Positions 1 to 8,415 are shown, counted from the first letter of the stretch. The stretch: DNA of 14,065 nt from a bacterium (GCA_028716025.1 JAQUQP010000036.1:1-14065); one strand, 5' to 3'. The notes: generated by a model not told the origin, from the sequence alone. Program-made: numbers and translations.

Positions 1-2484
1 AGAAACCGGGTTAACAGTAATAGTTTTAGTGGCTATCGCCAAGCGCTTATCTTTCAAGTCTTGTATATAGCAGGATATTTCCACGGTATTCCCGGGACGT
101 ACCATATCATTGCGTATCTGCATTTTGACATTCGGCGTTTTGGTCCGGCCCCATTCAGCCCCGGAAATAACCGCATCATACGGGTTCCAGGCATAATCTT
201 TGATCGAACCGGCAATTTCCGCCGGGACAGTCACGCTGACATCGAAAATATCAGTCGCATTAACACTGGACGGACAATTGATCGTGACCGTAGGAACAAC
301 ATAGACTACGCGTAAAGTAGCGATCACTTCCTCTACCTTATTAGTCATGCCTTTCAGTTCATACACCAGCGGGTATTCCCCGGCTATCTTCGGAGCCCTG
401 ACGTTGACATTAATATCAGCGTTAAATTTCATGTATTCCGGACTGAACCAGGAACCATCGCGCAACAATTTACCACTGGTTTCGTCTTTAACCGTTATTT
501 TGAGATGCTGGAAAAAGATCTTCTTAGCTGCTTCTATTTTGCCGGGGATCGTGACATACTCATCCGGGCCGATGATGGTTTTAGGCGCCACATTCAGGGT
601 CAGCCCATATTCACCTTTGATATTGATCACTTCCACCGGTTTAGTGAAATATCCTTTAGAAACTGATCCGTCAGGGCTGTAGATATAAACGGCAATATTG
701 GTCTTACCGACCTTGCTGGCGGTCACAGAAACTGTCTTGCCTTCCCCCGCAGCCACACCATCGATCGTCCATTTCACTTTAAGTTTATCAGGATTAAAGG
801 TACTGGAATCAAATTCAACCGTATAATCATTTTTAGTTTCGACGGTTATCGAATCCAGGCCGTTTATCTTGGCCTGGACCATGCCTTCATGGGTGGGTTC
901 AATTTCAGTAAGCAGGTAGGTTTCCTTGATATTGCTTTTATTGACCCATTTAAAACCTTTGGCACCGATATGAATATTATACTCCTGGCCTTTGTGCAGG
1001 ATAGTCCCGTAGGAACACTCTGAATCGCTCTTGCGTTTAAACTTAATAGCCGGCTGGCTATTGATGAGAATGCTGATATCGCCGATCTTGGGTGAATCCG
1101 GCTTAGCCCGGACGACACCGGTCACTGCCATTTCCCCCTGGTATTTGGAACGCAGGGAGCTGATATCATTGCGGAATTGCTTATTAAAATATTCCAGTCC
1201 GCAGAATTCGTCTTCTTTCTGCATATAGACACGGTATTCCATTACCCGCTTGGCAGTACTGACCAGGAATCTTTCCTCATTGAGACAGCCAGCCACTTCC
1301 AGCACTTCGAGAAATTCACGGTTGTTCGCTCCTTCAAAGAGAGCGTAGTCTTCCCGGAATCTCTTATCCTGGGTATCCAAGGTTTTTGAACCGATAGCTT
1401 TGGCCGCGGCCATGAAAGTATCAGGGTCAGCCAGTTTTTTGTTGCCGGCAATACTGCTTTTTTTCAGGGCCACGTAATATTTGTATAATTTTTCAAAGGC
1501 AGCGCCGTTAATAAAAGCCACTAACCCGTCCCCGGAATCGCTGCCGTTATAAAGAACGACATCATTATCTTTCCAGGCGCGGATCGGCGCCAGAGCCGGA
1601 TATTCACCATTGATCGAGAACCAGGTCAGTCCTTCGTCAGCCGCTACTTCCGGCACTTCAGCGAATATCTTATTTTTGACCGCTACATCCACACCGATCT
1701 GTCCACCCAGTGATCCCTGCCGGCTGTCTTTCAGTTTCTTGTCCAGATCATCCAGCGCCGCGATAAAATGTTCAGTCGCTTGGGCGTAACCCTCGATGAT
1801 CTTACCGATGAGCGGGAATTCCTCTGTGAATTTTCCCATATAATCCAGCACGCCTTTGATCTTTTTCAGGCTATTGGTCGGAGTGCCATCGCCATTAGGA
1901 TTAAAAGTATCCACAAATTCGACGCAATCATCGATCTTGCCCAGCAGCTCTTCACCAGCGTCAAACTGCTCTTTTAATTCTCCCAGTTTCTCATAGACCC
2001 CGTTATCGCGCAGTTTACGATCAAAAGAGCTCAGGGTATACATATAACCGTATTTCCTGGCCTGGTCTGCACTGAGAGAGCCAAGCAGTTTAGCGCTTAG
2101 TTTACTCTTAATCTCAGCGGGGATACTTTCCGGTATGTCCATCCCGGTCATTTCTGATAGTTTGGCTGCCAGGTCATCAATAGCGCCCATCTGCTCTTTG
2201 GTCATGTCGGTAATATTCTCAATGGCTTCGTTCTGCATTTCTTCGCTGCAGGCGTTACGCCACTGGCTCATATTGCCGTTAAAGTTGCCGAAAAATTCCG
2301 TAGTCCCATCTACTTTTTCCTTGGTACCCTTGAAAACGCCTTTAAAAGTATCATAGGCTCCCTTAAAACTTTCATAGGCAGCCTGGTCAGCTTCGCCGGC
2401 TATAACTAGGCCCGAGGAAAATAAAAAGAACGCCAGGTTCATAATAAGAATGGCGTTCATCATACGGAAGAAGCGCAGTTTCAT
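1..2484 (-). CDS. Large exported protein with helical N-terminal half and Ig/PKD-like C-terminal half (partial, C-terminus off the window)
   Basis: I do not recognise the family. The frame is open without a stop for 828 codons from the ATG at 2484 to the left edge, so the C-terminus is missing. A Shine-Dalgarno AGGAG (2491-2495) lies 6 nt before the ATG. Residues 1 to about 32 look like a Sec signal peptide (basic MKLRFFRMMN, hydrophobic core, small residues before GEADQ), so the product should be exported. Residues about 35-330 are charged and mostly helical in character. Residues about 549-600 resemble a PKD/Ig-like beta-sandwich (KVKWTIDG, then a Val/Thr-rich strand and a YSPDG turn). Residues about 700-828 look like another Ig-like unit, with Cys733 and Cys805 spaced as an Ig disulphide would be. 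It is the third gene of an envelope cassette, after a beta-barrel and another exported protein. A surface or periplasmic structural role is inference only; the coding call is firm. Confidence 0.88.
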   Translation of the reverse strand, partial: MKLRFFRMMNAILIMNLAFFLFSSGLVIAGEADQAAYESFKGAYDTFKGVFKGTKEKVDGTTEFFGNFNGNMSQWRNACSEEMQNEAIENITDMTKEQMGAIDDLAAKLSEMTGMDIPESIPAEIKSKLSAKLLGSLSADQARKYGYMYTLSSFDRKLRDNGVYEKLGELKEQFDAGEELLGKIDDCVEFVDTFNPNGDGTPTNSLKKIKGVLDYMGKFTEEFPLIGKIIEGYAQATEHFIAALDDLDKKLKDSRQGSLGGQIGVDVAVKNKIFAEVPEVAADEGLTWFSINGEYPALAPIRAWKDNDVVLYNGSDSGDGLVAFINGAAFEKLYKYYVALKKSSIAGNKKLADPDTFMAAAKAIGSKTLDTQDKRFREDYALFEGANNREFLEVLEVAGCLNEERFLVSTAKRVMEYRVYMQKEDEFCGLEYFNKQFRNDISSLRSKYQGEMAVTGVVRAKPDSPKIGDISILINSQPAIKFKRKSDSECSYGTILHKGQEYNIHIGAKGFKWVNKSNIKETYLLTEIEPTHEGMVQAKINGLDSITVETKNDYTVEFDSSTFNPDKLKVKWTIDGVAAGEGKTVSVTASKVGKTNIAVYIYSPDGSVSKGYFTKPVEVINIKGEYGLTLNVAPKTIIGPDEYVTIPGKIEAAKKIFFQHLKITVKDETSGKLLRDGSWFSPEYMKFNADINVNVRAPKIAGEYPLVYELKGMTNKVEEVIATLRVVYVVPTVTINCPSSVNATDIFDVSVTVPAEIAGSIKDYAWNPYDAVISGAEWGRTKTPNVKMQIRNDMVRPGNTVEISCYIQDLKDKRLAIATKTITVNPVS

Positions 2485-2503
2485 GGGCAACTCCTGAGAA
2501 TAT

Positions 2504-2535
2504 CCAGGGCTGTCCTGAAATCAGGACAACCCTGG
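2504..2535 (-). promoter_or_regulatory. 15-bp intercistronic hairpin in the leader of the large exported gene
   Basis: Arms 2504-2518 and 2521-2535 are complementary along 15 positions around a 2-nt loop. The only imperfect position is a G-U wobble on the minus-strand transcript but an A-C mismatch on the plus strand, so the helix fits minus-strand RNA. It ends 8 nt before the Shine-Dalgarno at 2495. It lacks a following U-tract, so it is unlikely to be a simple intrinsic terminator. An mRNA processing or stability element, or a control on translation of the large gene, is more plausible. Confidence 0.7.
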
Positions 2536-2558
2536 TTATTGTTATATTAAAAAACGAT

Positions 2559-3866
2559 CTAAAAATCCGGTCCGCTGGCTGAATATTTATACCTGATCGT
2601 AGTTACCGGGATAGTAGCGCTGATGATCTGTATCGCGCCATACGCCCCGCCAGGCAGCTTAAAGACATAGCAATGTCCAGCCTCAATATTATCCGAGCCC
2701 AAAGAAGTAGTATAGCCGCTGGCTGGCGCTGAAGTCACGGCAGAAAGACTCCTGACTCCCATATCCACGTAGGTTACACCGGTACCAGTAACTAAATGAT
2801 GATTATCTCCATAAAGGCCAAAATCACCGGTAATAAAAGAAGCACCCCAAGACTCGGTAGTTTTAGTACCGTTAGACAAAGACAAACTCTCAAATGACCA
2901 GCCCGGCCAAGTGACATTGTTATAGGTCATGGAGGCCTGGGTACCGGAACTGCCTGTGCCGCCGGACGCCCCTGCTCCGCTGCCGCTACCTACCGCTCCG
3001 GTCTCTGAGACTGTTATCAAAGTACCGCTATTGCCGATAGTCACCTGTCCGGTAGCTATTTCACTGGTATCGCTCAGGCCGAAGATCAGCGGGAATTTCA
3101 TGGCATATACTTTAGGCCCATCCTCTCCTGACCGGAAGAGAAATTCAGTCACTCCGGTATCACTCAAGGTTTGCCCGCTTTGGGAAGAAGTTACAGTCCG
3201 GTTAAAAGTCAAGGAGACGGAAATGTTACCCTTGGTATCCATGGTTACGTTATTCAGGGTGTATCTCAGGCTGATCTTGTCAAACGCGCTGAAATCTTTC
3301 CTGACCGCCCGGTCCAGGATATTCTTATCAGCCGCAAAATTTTCACTGATAAAGGTATTGAACTTCGCGGCATTCTCATTCTGGTAAGCATCTATCAGGC
3401 CGTCCAGGACTTGCTGGACCATGTCTCTCATCTTTACGGGAGAAACTACCACGCGTTTATAGGTATCATCCACATTATTGGTCTTGCCGCGGGTATCCAT
3501 GATCTTGACATAAATATCATAGGTCTTATCCGGCTGGGCAGTAAAGCTGTAATCAAAAGTGCCGTCTTTGTCCAATTTGGCTTTTTCCCATTTTACTTTG
3601 TTATTAGTAGTAACGGTTACCGCGCCGATCTTACCGGTCCCCGCCGCTGCTTTACCTTTAATGTTGATCAAACCATTCGGCAAGGCGTCTATGGTGAGCA
3701 TAACCTTTTTGCCGCCTTCATCAAAAGAAACGCCGTTCAAGTAGAGATATTTGACCGTGATCTCATCCTTGGACTGGCCGAATATCCACCATTTTGCGTC
3801 AGCAACATTGCTCAAGAACAGGGCTGCGGTCAGAACGAACAGAAATAGTAATGATAATTTTTTCAT
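2559..3866 (-). CDS. Exported multidomain protein with Ig-like and NTF2-like modules
   Basis: This is a 435-residue protein of unknown function. Residues 1-24 form a clear Sec signal peptide (KK, a Leu/Phe core, cleavage after VADA). Residues about 34-142 look like an Ig-like beta-sandwich, with alternating strands such as KVMLTIDALP and TYDIYVKIMD. Residues about 146-262 have the pattern of an NTF2/SnoaL-like domain: a helical start (VQQVLDGLIDAYQNENAAKF), then DF-S-F-KISLRY and further beta strands. A Gly/Ser linker at about 289-311 leads to a C-terminal beta-rich module with GHCYVFKLPGGAYGAIQI followed by IRYKY. The ATG at 3866 has a strong AGGAGG 5 nt upstream that overlaps the stop of the beta-barrel gene, so the two are probably co-translated. 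It is likely periplasmic or surface-attached; no lipobox is seen. The domain calls are by eye and moderate, the coding call is firm. Confidence 0.85.
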   Translation of the reverse strand: MKKLSLLFLFVLTAALFLSNVADAKWWIFGQSKDEITVKYLYLNGVSFDEGGKKVMLTIDALPNGLINIKGKAAAGTGKIGAVTVTTNNKVKWEKAKLDKDGTFDYSFTAQPDKTYDIYVKIMDTRGKTNNVDDTYKRVVVSPVKMRDMVQQVLDGLIDAYQNENAAKFNTFISENFAADKNILDRAVRKDFSAFDKISLRYTLNNVTMDTKGNISVSLTFNRTVTSSQSGQTLSDTGVTEFLFRSGEDGPKVYAMKFPLIFGLSDTSEIATGQVTIGNSGTLITVSETGAVGSGSGAGASGGTGSSGTQASMTYNNVTWPGWSFESLSLSNGTKTTESWGASFITGDFGLYGDNHHLVTGTGVTYVDMGVRSLSAVTSAPASGYTTSLGSDNIEAGHCYVFKLPGGAYGAIQIISATIPVTTIRYKYSASGPDF

Positions 3867-3870
3867 CTTA

Positions 3871-3877
3871 GCCTCCT
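3871..3877 (-). promoter_or_regulatory. Shine-Dalgarno AGGAGGC overlapping the upstream stop codon
   Basis: The minus strand reads AGGAGGC here and the TAG stop of the beta-barrel gene is at 3878-3876, so stop and ribosome-binding site share bases. AGGAGG ends 5 nt before the ATG at 3866. This fixes the start of the 435-residue gene and indicates translational coupling of the two envelope genes. Confidence 0.8.
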
Positions 3878-5489
3878 AAAACTGGGTGTTCAAACCGGTC
3901 TGGAACCCGGTTTCACGGAAATTGTTCGTGGTTGTAGTATAGTTAAATGAATTGTAGAATATTTTTACGAACATGGTAGCTTTATAATGAGCCAGGAAAT
4001 CAGGCCGGTAATAAACATCGCCGCTGAAGAAAAACTTATTCGAGTCTTCCGCAGAGATGTCATTTTTCAGCATATTTTGTCCCAGGCGCACGCGCGCGAC
4101 GATATTTTGCGCAGGCATTTCCAGGGCTGATCCCAGCGCGTATTCAAAAACACTGTTGGATTTACTGACCAGGTCATCGCTCATATTCCAGATACCTAGT
4201 GAGAGATTGGGACGCAGGTTCATATCATCCAATTGGTACTGCGTGCCGATACTGGTATTTAAAGTATATTCTGTGCAGTCCCTGATATCCGTCTCAGTGC
4301 TGTACAAGGTAAGGCCAACATTGGAATCAGTGTCAAAATTATTAAACTGGTCGCGGTAATTAATATTAAAGATGTTGTCCAGGGTTTCCACATCGCCGGT
4401 AGTCTGGCTAAAAAGCTTATAATCGATATCGGCAGTGGCAGTGGTACGCATAAAAACATTGCGGATGGTTACGCCTGCTTCCGGACGCAGGGAATTCGTA
4501 GTATCTGCCAGTTCATCATCCAGATTATTACGATACCAGAGCAAACCCAGTCTCGTGGTAATATCGGTATTATAGTTATAGCGCCATTGGGTCTTGAATT
4601 TTTCGCGATCCGGAGTGGCCGCGCCCATCAGGCTCAGGAAATCAGTCGATACCCGTTCAAATTCAGCGGATACGCGGCTGGGACCGCCTGTACCTACGCC
4701 GCCTATTTTGAAAGCGGAACCAGAATCAGAATCATCAGCCGTATCTTTTACCTTGACGGTAACATTGGACAAGGCTAATTCGCTGTTCAGGAGCAATCCC
4801 GGGAACGGATTATACTCAGCGTCAACGGCATAGACGCCATTCGAATAAGCCGGGTCTGTTTCCAGTATAAGAGTACTGGTTTCATCAAAAGACTGCACCA
4901 GACTTAAGCCGGCAGTAAACTCAGGAGTGAAAGTATGCCGGATCGTACCGCCCAAGGCATGCCGGCGGACGGCTTTCAGCTCATCTTCGCCGCCAAAATT
5001 ATCCCAGCGGGGATAGGCAATACCATAGATCAGCCCGATATTTTGCAGCTTTGAATTAGGATCAGTATAACGGTAGGAAACACCTTTCAACGCGCTGTTC
5101 AATGAATATTGGGAAAAATACTCCAGCACATCGCCGGCAGTGTAGGTATTGATATTATTGCTGAACCTGGCCTGGAGATTGGTCAGGGAGATATTTTTCA
5201 GATCATTACGAATATCATCAGTAAATTTGAACCCGCCTAAATACTGGTATTCGTAACCATTGGCTAATACCCCATTACCATTGAGGCCCAGTATGTTCAG
5301 GTAACGATACCCTTTGGAAAGAGAGGACTGGTCCTTGCCGTCTCCGGAAATACTGTTGTAACCAAGAGTTAGCTCATTGGTGATCCTTATATTCTCCAGG
5401 GCGTGACCCACGGAGGCTAGCGCTACAAAAGTAACGATAAACAGCCACAAATAGCCTGGTTTTCTTACCAGCACAGAAGTATGCTTCAT
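3876..5489 (-). CDS. Outer-membrane beta-barrel protein (porin-like)
   Basis: This is a 537-residue protein not assigned to a named family. Residues 1-30 are a signal peptide (basic start, core YLWLFIVTFVALA, cleavage after GHA). The rest is a long series of short alternating strands separated by Asp/Asn/Gly-rich turns, with many aromatics at strand ends, for example GYRYLNILGLNG, TTRLGLLWYRNN and LRPNLSLGIW. The last residue is Phe, the usual C-terminal signature recognised by the BAM complex. The length would suit a barrel of about 18-24 strands. The first residues after the signal (LENIRITNELTLGYN) enter the barrel directly, with no POTRA or SLH domain visible. The ATG at 5489 has AAGGAG 6 nt upstream. 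Only 49 nt separate it from the helicase gene, and the exported-protein genes follow. Barrel type is confident; substrate or role is unknown. Confidence 0.8.
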   Translation of the reverse strand: MKHTSVLVRKPGYLWLFIVTFVALASVGHALENIRITNELTLGYNSISGDGKDQSSLSKGYRYLNILGLNGNGVLANGYEYQYLGGFKFTDDIRNDLKNISLTNLQARFSNNINTYTAGDVLEYFSQYSLNSALKGVSYRYTDPNSKLQNIGLIYGIAYPRWDNFGGEDELKAVRRHALGGTIRHTFTPEFTAGLSLVQSFDETSTLILETDPAYSNGVYAVDAEYNPFPGLLLNSELALSNVTVKVKDTADDSDSGSAFKIGGVGTGGPSRVSAEFERVSTDFLSLMGAATPDREKFKTQWRYNYNTDITTRLGLLWYRNNLDDELADTTNSLRPEAGVTIRNVFMRTTATADIDYKLFSQTTGDVETLDNIFNINYRDQFNNFDTDSNVGLTLYSTETDIRDCTEYTLNTSIGTQYQLDDMNLRPNLSLGIWNMSDDLVSKSNSVFEYALGSALEMPAQNIVARVRLGQNMLKNDISAEDSNKFFFSGDVYYRPDFLAHYKATMFVKIFYNSFNYTTTTNNFRETGFQTGLNTQF

Positions 5490-5538
5490 GCCATTCTCCT
5501 TTTCTTGTGTAGTATTCCTTACATATATTTAAATTTTA

Positions 5539-6663
5539 TTACAGGCGTTTTGATACTGGCAAAGCTACCCGTATGAGCTGTTCTATTTGGCGCACGTCTT
5601 TGCGTTGCTCGGGTGTGGCAAAAGCAATGGCATGTCCAGGATGCCCGGCCCGGCCGGTACGGCCAATCCGGTGCACGTAATTCTCGGCTTCATCCGGCAG
5701 GTCATAATTAATTACCACTTCTATACCTACTACATCTATACCCCTGGCCGCGATATCAGTCGCCACCAGAACGCGATAACGACCGGATTTGAATCCGGCC
5801 ATAGCTTCCTGCCTCTGTCCCAGGGTACGGTCTGAATGTATTTCCGCGGAATTATACCCCATGCTCCGTACATGCCTGGCGACTTTCCTGGTGCCATGCT
5901 TAGTACGGCAAAATACCAGAACAGACCCATGGTACTGGGCCAATACTTTTTTAAGCAGTTCTGCTTTCTCTTCTTTCCTGACAAAAAAGAGTTCATGAGT
6001 AACTTTTTCCGCGGCTGTCCCGGCCCGGGCCATTTCTACGCGTACCGGCAGTTTCATGTGATGCGTGGCGATCTTGACGATCTCTTGCGGCATGGTCGCG
6101 GAAAACAACATCGTTTGCCTCTCCCGCGGGACATTTTTCAGGATCCGGTCTATCTGCGGGGCAAAGCCCATATCCAACATACGGTCCGCTTCATCCAATA
6201 CTAAAATGGTAGCATCATCGAGGCGAATATTCTGGCGGTCAAGAAGATCAATGAGGCGGCCCGGTGTAGCAATAATGATGCGGGGATTTTTACGTAACTC
6301 GATGATCTGGTTGATGAGTGAAGCGCCGCCAATAAGCACGGCTGTGCGCATATTAAAAGCAGGAACCAGTCTTTGAAAAACGTCATTCACCTGGATAGCC
6401 AACTCTCTCGTCGGTACCAAGACCAGGCCGCGCCCGTTTTTCTGGGACAACCGCTGGATCATCGGGATAGCAAAGGCCAATGTTTTACCGGTACCGGTTT
6501 GGGCGATCCCGATCATATCCTTGCCTTCGGTGGCTATGGGGATGGCTTTATATTGGATCGGCGTAGGAGTCTTGAATTTAAGCCGATCGAGTATTTCGAG
6601 TACTTTTGGAGCAACTCCCAGTTCGTAAAAACTGTGTTTCGCGTTGTTGTTCAATAACGGCAT
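5539..6663 (-). CDS. DEAD-box ATP-dependent RNA helicase, RhlE-like
   Basis: This ATP-dependent RNA helicase would remodel structured RNA or ribosome intermediates in the cytoplasm. All canonical motifs are present: Q motif around residues 12-37 (F-x-x-L, then TPTPIQ), Walker A AQTGTGKT 54-61, PTRELA 84-89, TPGR 133-136, DEAD 157-160, SAT 188-190, motif IV VLVFCRTK 248-255, ARGID 306-310 and HRIGRTGR 331-338. At 374 residues it is a minimal two-RecA-fold core that stops just after the C-terminal helix, without the basic tail many RhlE/DeaD proteins carry. The ATG at 6663 follows a GAGAAGG site about 9 nt upstream. It sits 21 nt after the small membrane protein gene, at the end of the recA-xerD run. 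The helicase call is certain; the RhlE subgroup is likely. Confidence 0.96.
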   Translation of the reverse strand: MPLLNNNAKHSFYELGVAPKVLEILDRLKFKTPTPIQYKAIPIATEGKDMIGIAQTGTGKTLAFAIPMIQRLSQKNGRGLVLVPTRELAIQVNDVFQRLVPAFNMRTAVLIGGASLINQIIELRKNPRIIIATPGRLIDLLDRQNIRLDDATILVLDEADRMLDMGFAPQIDRILKNVPRERQTMLFSATMPQEIVKIATHHMKLPVRVEMARAGTAAEKVTHELFFVRKEEKAELLKKVLAQYHGSVLVFCRTKHGTRKVARHVRSMGYNSAEIHSDRTLGQRQEAMAGFKSGRYRVLVATDIAARGIDVVGIEVVINYDLPDEAENYVHRIGRTGRAGHPGHAIAFATPEQRKDVRQIEQLIRVALPVSKRL

Positions 6664-6684
6664 AACTTGTACCTTCTCTCATTT

Positions 6685-6939
6685 TTATTTTACAATTTTA
6701 AAAAATAGATCTTTAATCAGGACATAACCTTCGGGACCAGCCAGCCAGCCGCCGAGCAACAACATGATCCAGCTAAGGGCATAAATACTGGTTCCCATTA
6801 CAGCGTAAAATTTCCTTTTTTTAGTTTTGATGGCTAAATAACTGCAGAGCGCCGCGCCACCCCAGCCAATGACCGGATTTACCGCCAGCAAACCAACCCC
6901 GAACCAGAATGCTATTGAATGATTCCCCGTAGTCAACAC
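6685..6939 (-). CDS. Small multi-pass membrane protein
   Basis: This 84-residue protein was not recognised as a named family. It has hydrophobic segments at about residues 9-36 (AFWFGVGLLAVNPVIGWGG and on) and 46-67 (VMGTSIYALSWIMLLLGGWL), joined by a basic loop IKTKKRK, so two to three membrane passes are expected. The start is GTG at 6939, with AGGGGA about 6 nt upstream; TTG is the next codon and there is no nearby ATG. The GTG lies 3 nt after the xerD stop codon, so translation is probably coupled. Hydrophobicity, a good ribosome-binding site and the tight spacing argue for a real gene. Function is unknown. Confidence 0.68.
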   Translation of the reverse strand: MLTTGNHSIAFWFGVGLLAVNPVIGWGGAALCSYLAIKTKKRKFYAVMGTSIYALSWIMLLLGGWLAGPEGYVLIKDLFFKIVK

Positions 6940-6942
6940 TTA

Positions 6943-7839
6943 CTATCCCCTGGGATGATATTTTTTATGTATCCTCTTTAATCCTTCCTTGGCAATGCTG
7001 GTATAGATCTGGGTAGTCGCTATGCTTGAATGACCCAGCATTTCCTGGATGGATCTCAGGTCTGCCCCATGCTCGAGTAAATGAGTGGCAAAAGAATGCC
7101 TGAGCAAATGAGGCGTAAGTTTAATAATCTTGGCCTGCCGGCCATATTTTTTTATCACTTTCCATAAACCGGTGCGGGAAAATTCACTACCTTGTTGCGT
7201 AATAAACAAGGCTTTAGTCAATTGGCCGGATTTGAGCAGTTTTGGCCGGACCGCTTTTTTATATTGTTTCAAGAACTGGATCGCAGTTCTACCGAGTGGT
7301 ACTATCCTTTCTTTGCCGCCCTTGCCAAAACAACGCACATAGGCTATGGACAGGTTAATATTATCCTCTTCCAGTTTGATGATCTCAGAAATACGCAAAC
7401 CACTGGCGTACATCACTTCCATTATGGTCCGGTCACGCAAACCAAGACTAGTGGTAAGATTCGGCTGGTTCAGGAGCGTTTCCACTTGCGCGCCGCTTAA
7501 GGTTTCAGGTAAATGCTTTTCCAGCTTGGGAGCATCCAGGTTTTCCGTCGGGTCTTGGGTGAAAATATTCTCCTGCAGCAGGAACCGGTGGAAATTCCTG
7601 ATACTAACCAAGGTGCGGGCAATACTGGCAGCCTGCAAATTTCCCTGGCGCCGGCTGACCAGATAATCAAAAATAGTTTTTTCCGTGACCGCTCCAGGAG
7701 TATCGATCTGCCGCGACTTTAAAAAGCTAAGATAATATTTCAGGTCCCGCTGATAAGCTTCGATCGTATTGCGGCTCAAACCTCTTTCTACGGTCACATA
7801 CTGTAAATATCTTTCAATCAGTTCTGCCAGTTCTGTCAT
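6943..7839 (-). CDS. xerD: Tyrosine recombinase XerD
   Basis: Site-specific recombinase that, with a partner, resolves chromosome dimers at dif under FtsK control. It has 298 residues, the usual Xer size. The N-terminal SAM-like core-binding domain (about 1-105) begins with the typical ERGLSRNTIEAYQRDL. The catalytic domain carries the complete set: Arg149 (ASGLRISE), Lys173 (FGKGGKER), His244 and Arg247 (TPHLLRHSFATHL), His270 (MLGHSS) and nucleophile Tyr279 (TTQIYTSI). The ATG at 7839 follows the TAA of the hydrolase gene with no gap (TAAATG), so coupling replaces a strong ribosome-binding site. Chromosomal context and the Xer-specific motifs favour a housekeeping XerC/D over a phage or integron integrase. 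XerD versus XerC is judged by eye. Confidence 0.9.
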   Translation of the reverse strand: MTELAELIERYLQYVTVERGLSRNTIEAYQRDLKYYLSFLKSRQIDTPGAVTEKTIFDYLVSRRQGNLQAASIARTLVSIRNFHRFLLQENIFTQDPTENLDAPKLEKHLPETLSGAQVETLLNQPNLTTSLGLRDRTIMEVMYASGLRISEIIKLEEDNINLSIAYVRCFGKGGKERIVPLGRTAIQFLKQYKKAVRPKLLKSGQLTKALFITQQGSEFSRTGLWKVIKKYGRQAKIIKLTPHLLRHSFATHLLEHGADLRSIQEMLGHSSIATTQIYTSIAKEGLKRIHKKYHPRG

Positions 7840-8415
7840 TTAATAATTATTCTTTTCCTGGCCGATAGTTGACGATGGCCCATGTCCTGGATAAATAACT
7901 GTTTCCGGAGGTAAAGCAAATAATTTTTCCCGGATACTTTTCCATAAAGCGGTTTCATTCCCGCCGGTAAAATCGCTCCGTCCTACACCATTATTGAACA
8001 AAGTATCCCCGGTGAAAGCGAAACCTTTCCCGACCAGGGTAATTCCTCCCGGGGTATGACCCGGAGTATGGAGCACTTTGAATTCGAGCGGACCAAGAAA
8101 AACGGTCTCCCCGTCATGCAAAAACGCTTCCGGCGTAAATCCAGCCAAATCAATATCTCCCTGGTGGATCAGCATTTTAGCCTTAGTCGCGCGCCGCAGG
8201 GCTTCACTGGCTCCGGTATGGTCCCAATGACCGTGCGTATGGATAATAAGCTTGACCGTAACTTGCCGGGAATTAACTAAAGCGATTATTTTTTCCGCTT
8301 CATCGCCAGGGTCAATGACCGCGGCCAATTTTGTTTCTTCATCATAGACCAGGTAACAATTAGTTCCCAGGGAACCGACCGGGATAGTTTCGATCATGAT
8401 CTGTGGTTCAGTCAC
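7840..8415 (-). CDS. Metallo-beta-lactamase-fold hydrolase, glyoxalase II-like
   Basis: This 191-residue binuclear metal hydrolase resembles the short YcbL/GloB-like branch. It shows the THGHWDH zinc motif at residues 60-66, His120 (HTPGHTPGG), Asp137 (FTGDTLF) and His178 (IYPGHGP), so the metal site looks complete. The N-terminal NCYLVYD and VIDPGDEAEKI are typical of this branch. It is shorter than classical glyoxalase II (about 250 residues) and lacks its C-terminal substrate domain, so thioester hydrolysis is possible but the substrate is not known. The GTG start at 8415 shares its first G with the TAG stop of recA, with GAGG about 10 nt upstream inside recA. An internal ATG at 8397 is an alternative start. 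It is co-transcribed with recA by position. Confidence 0.9.
   Translation of the reverse strand: MTEPQIMIETIPVGSLGTNCYLVYDEETKLAAVIDPGDEAEKIIALVNSRQVTVKLIIHTHGHWDHTGASEALRRATKAKMLIHQGDIDLAGFTPEAFLHDGETVFLGPLEFKVLHTPGHTPGGITLVGKGFAFTGDTLFNNGVGRSDFTGGNETALWKSIREKLFALPPETVIYPGHGPSSTIGQEKNNY

Noticed and set aside
1031..1389. Short plus-strand frames opposite the large exported gene
   Set aside because: They overlap an uninterrupted 828-codon minus-strand frame with a signal peptide; shadows of that gene.
2504..2535. Hairpin as an intrinsic terminator
   Set aside because: In the minus direction it is followed by AUAUUCUCAGGAG rather than a U-tract. In the plus direction the following bases are only moderately T-rich, one pair becomes a mismatch, and there is no plus-strand gene to end.
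3171..3848. 225-codon plus-strand open frame
   Set aside because: It lies wholly opposite the exported-protein gene at 2559-3866, which has a signal peptide, a strong ribosome-binding site and a sensible protein. The plus frame has no recognisable domain.
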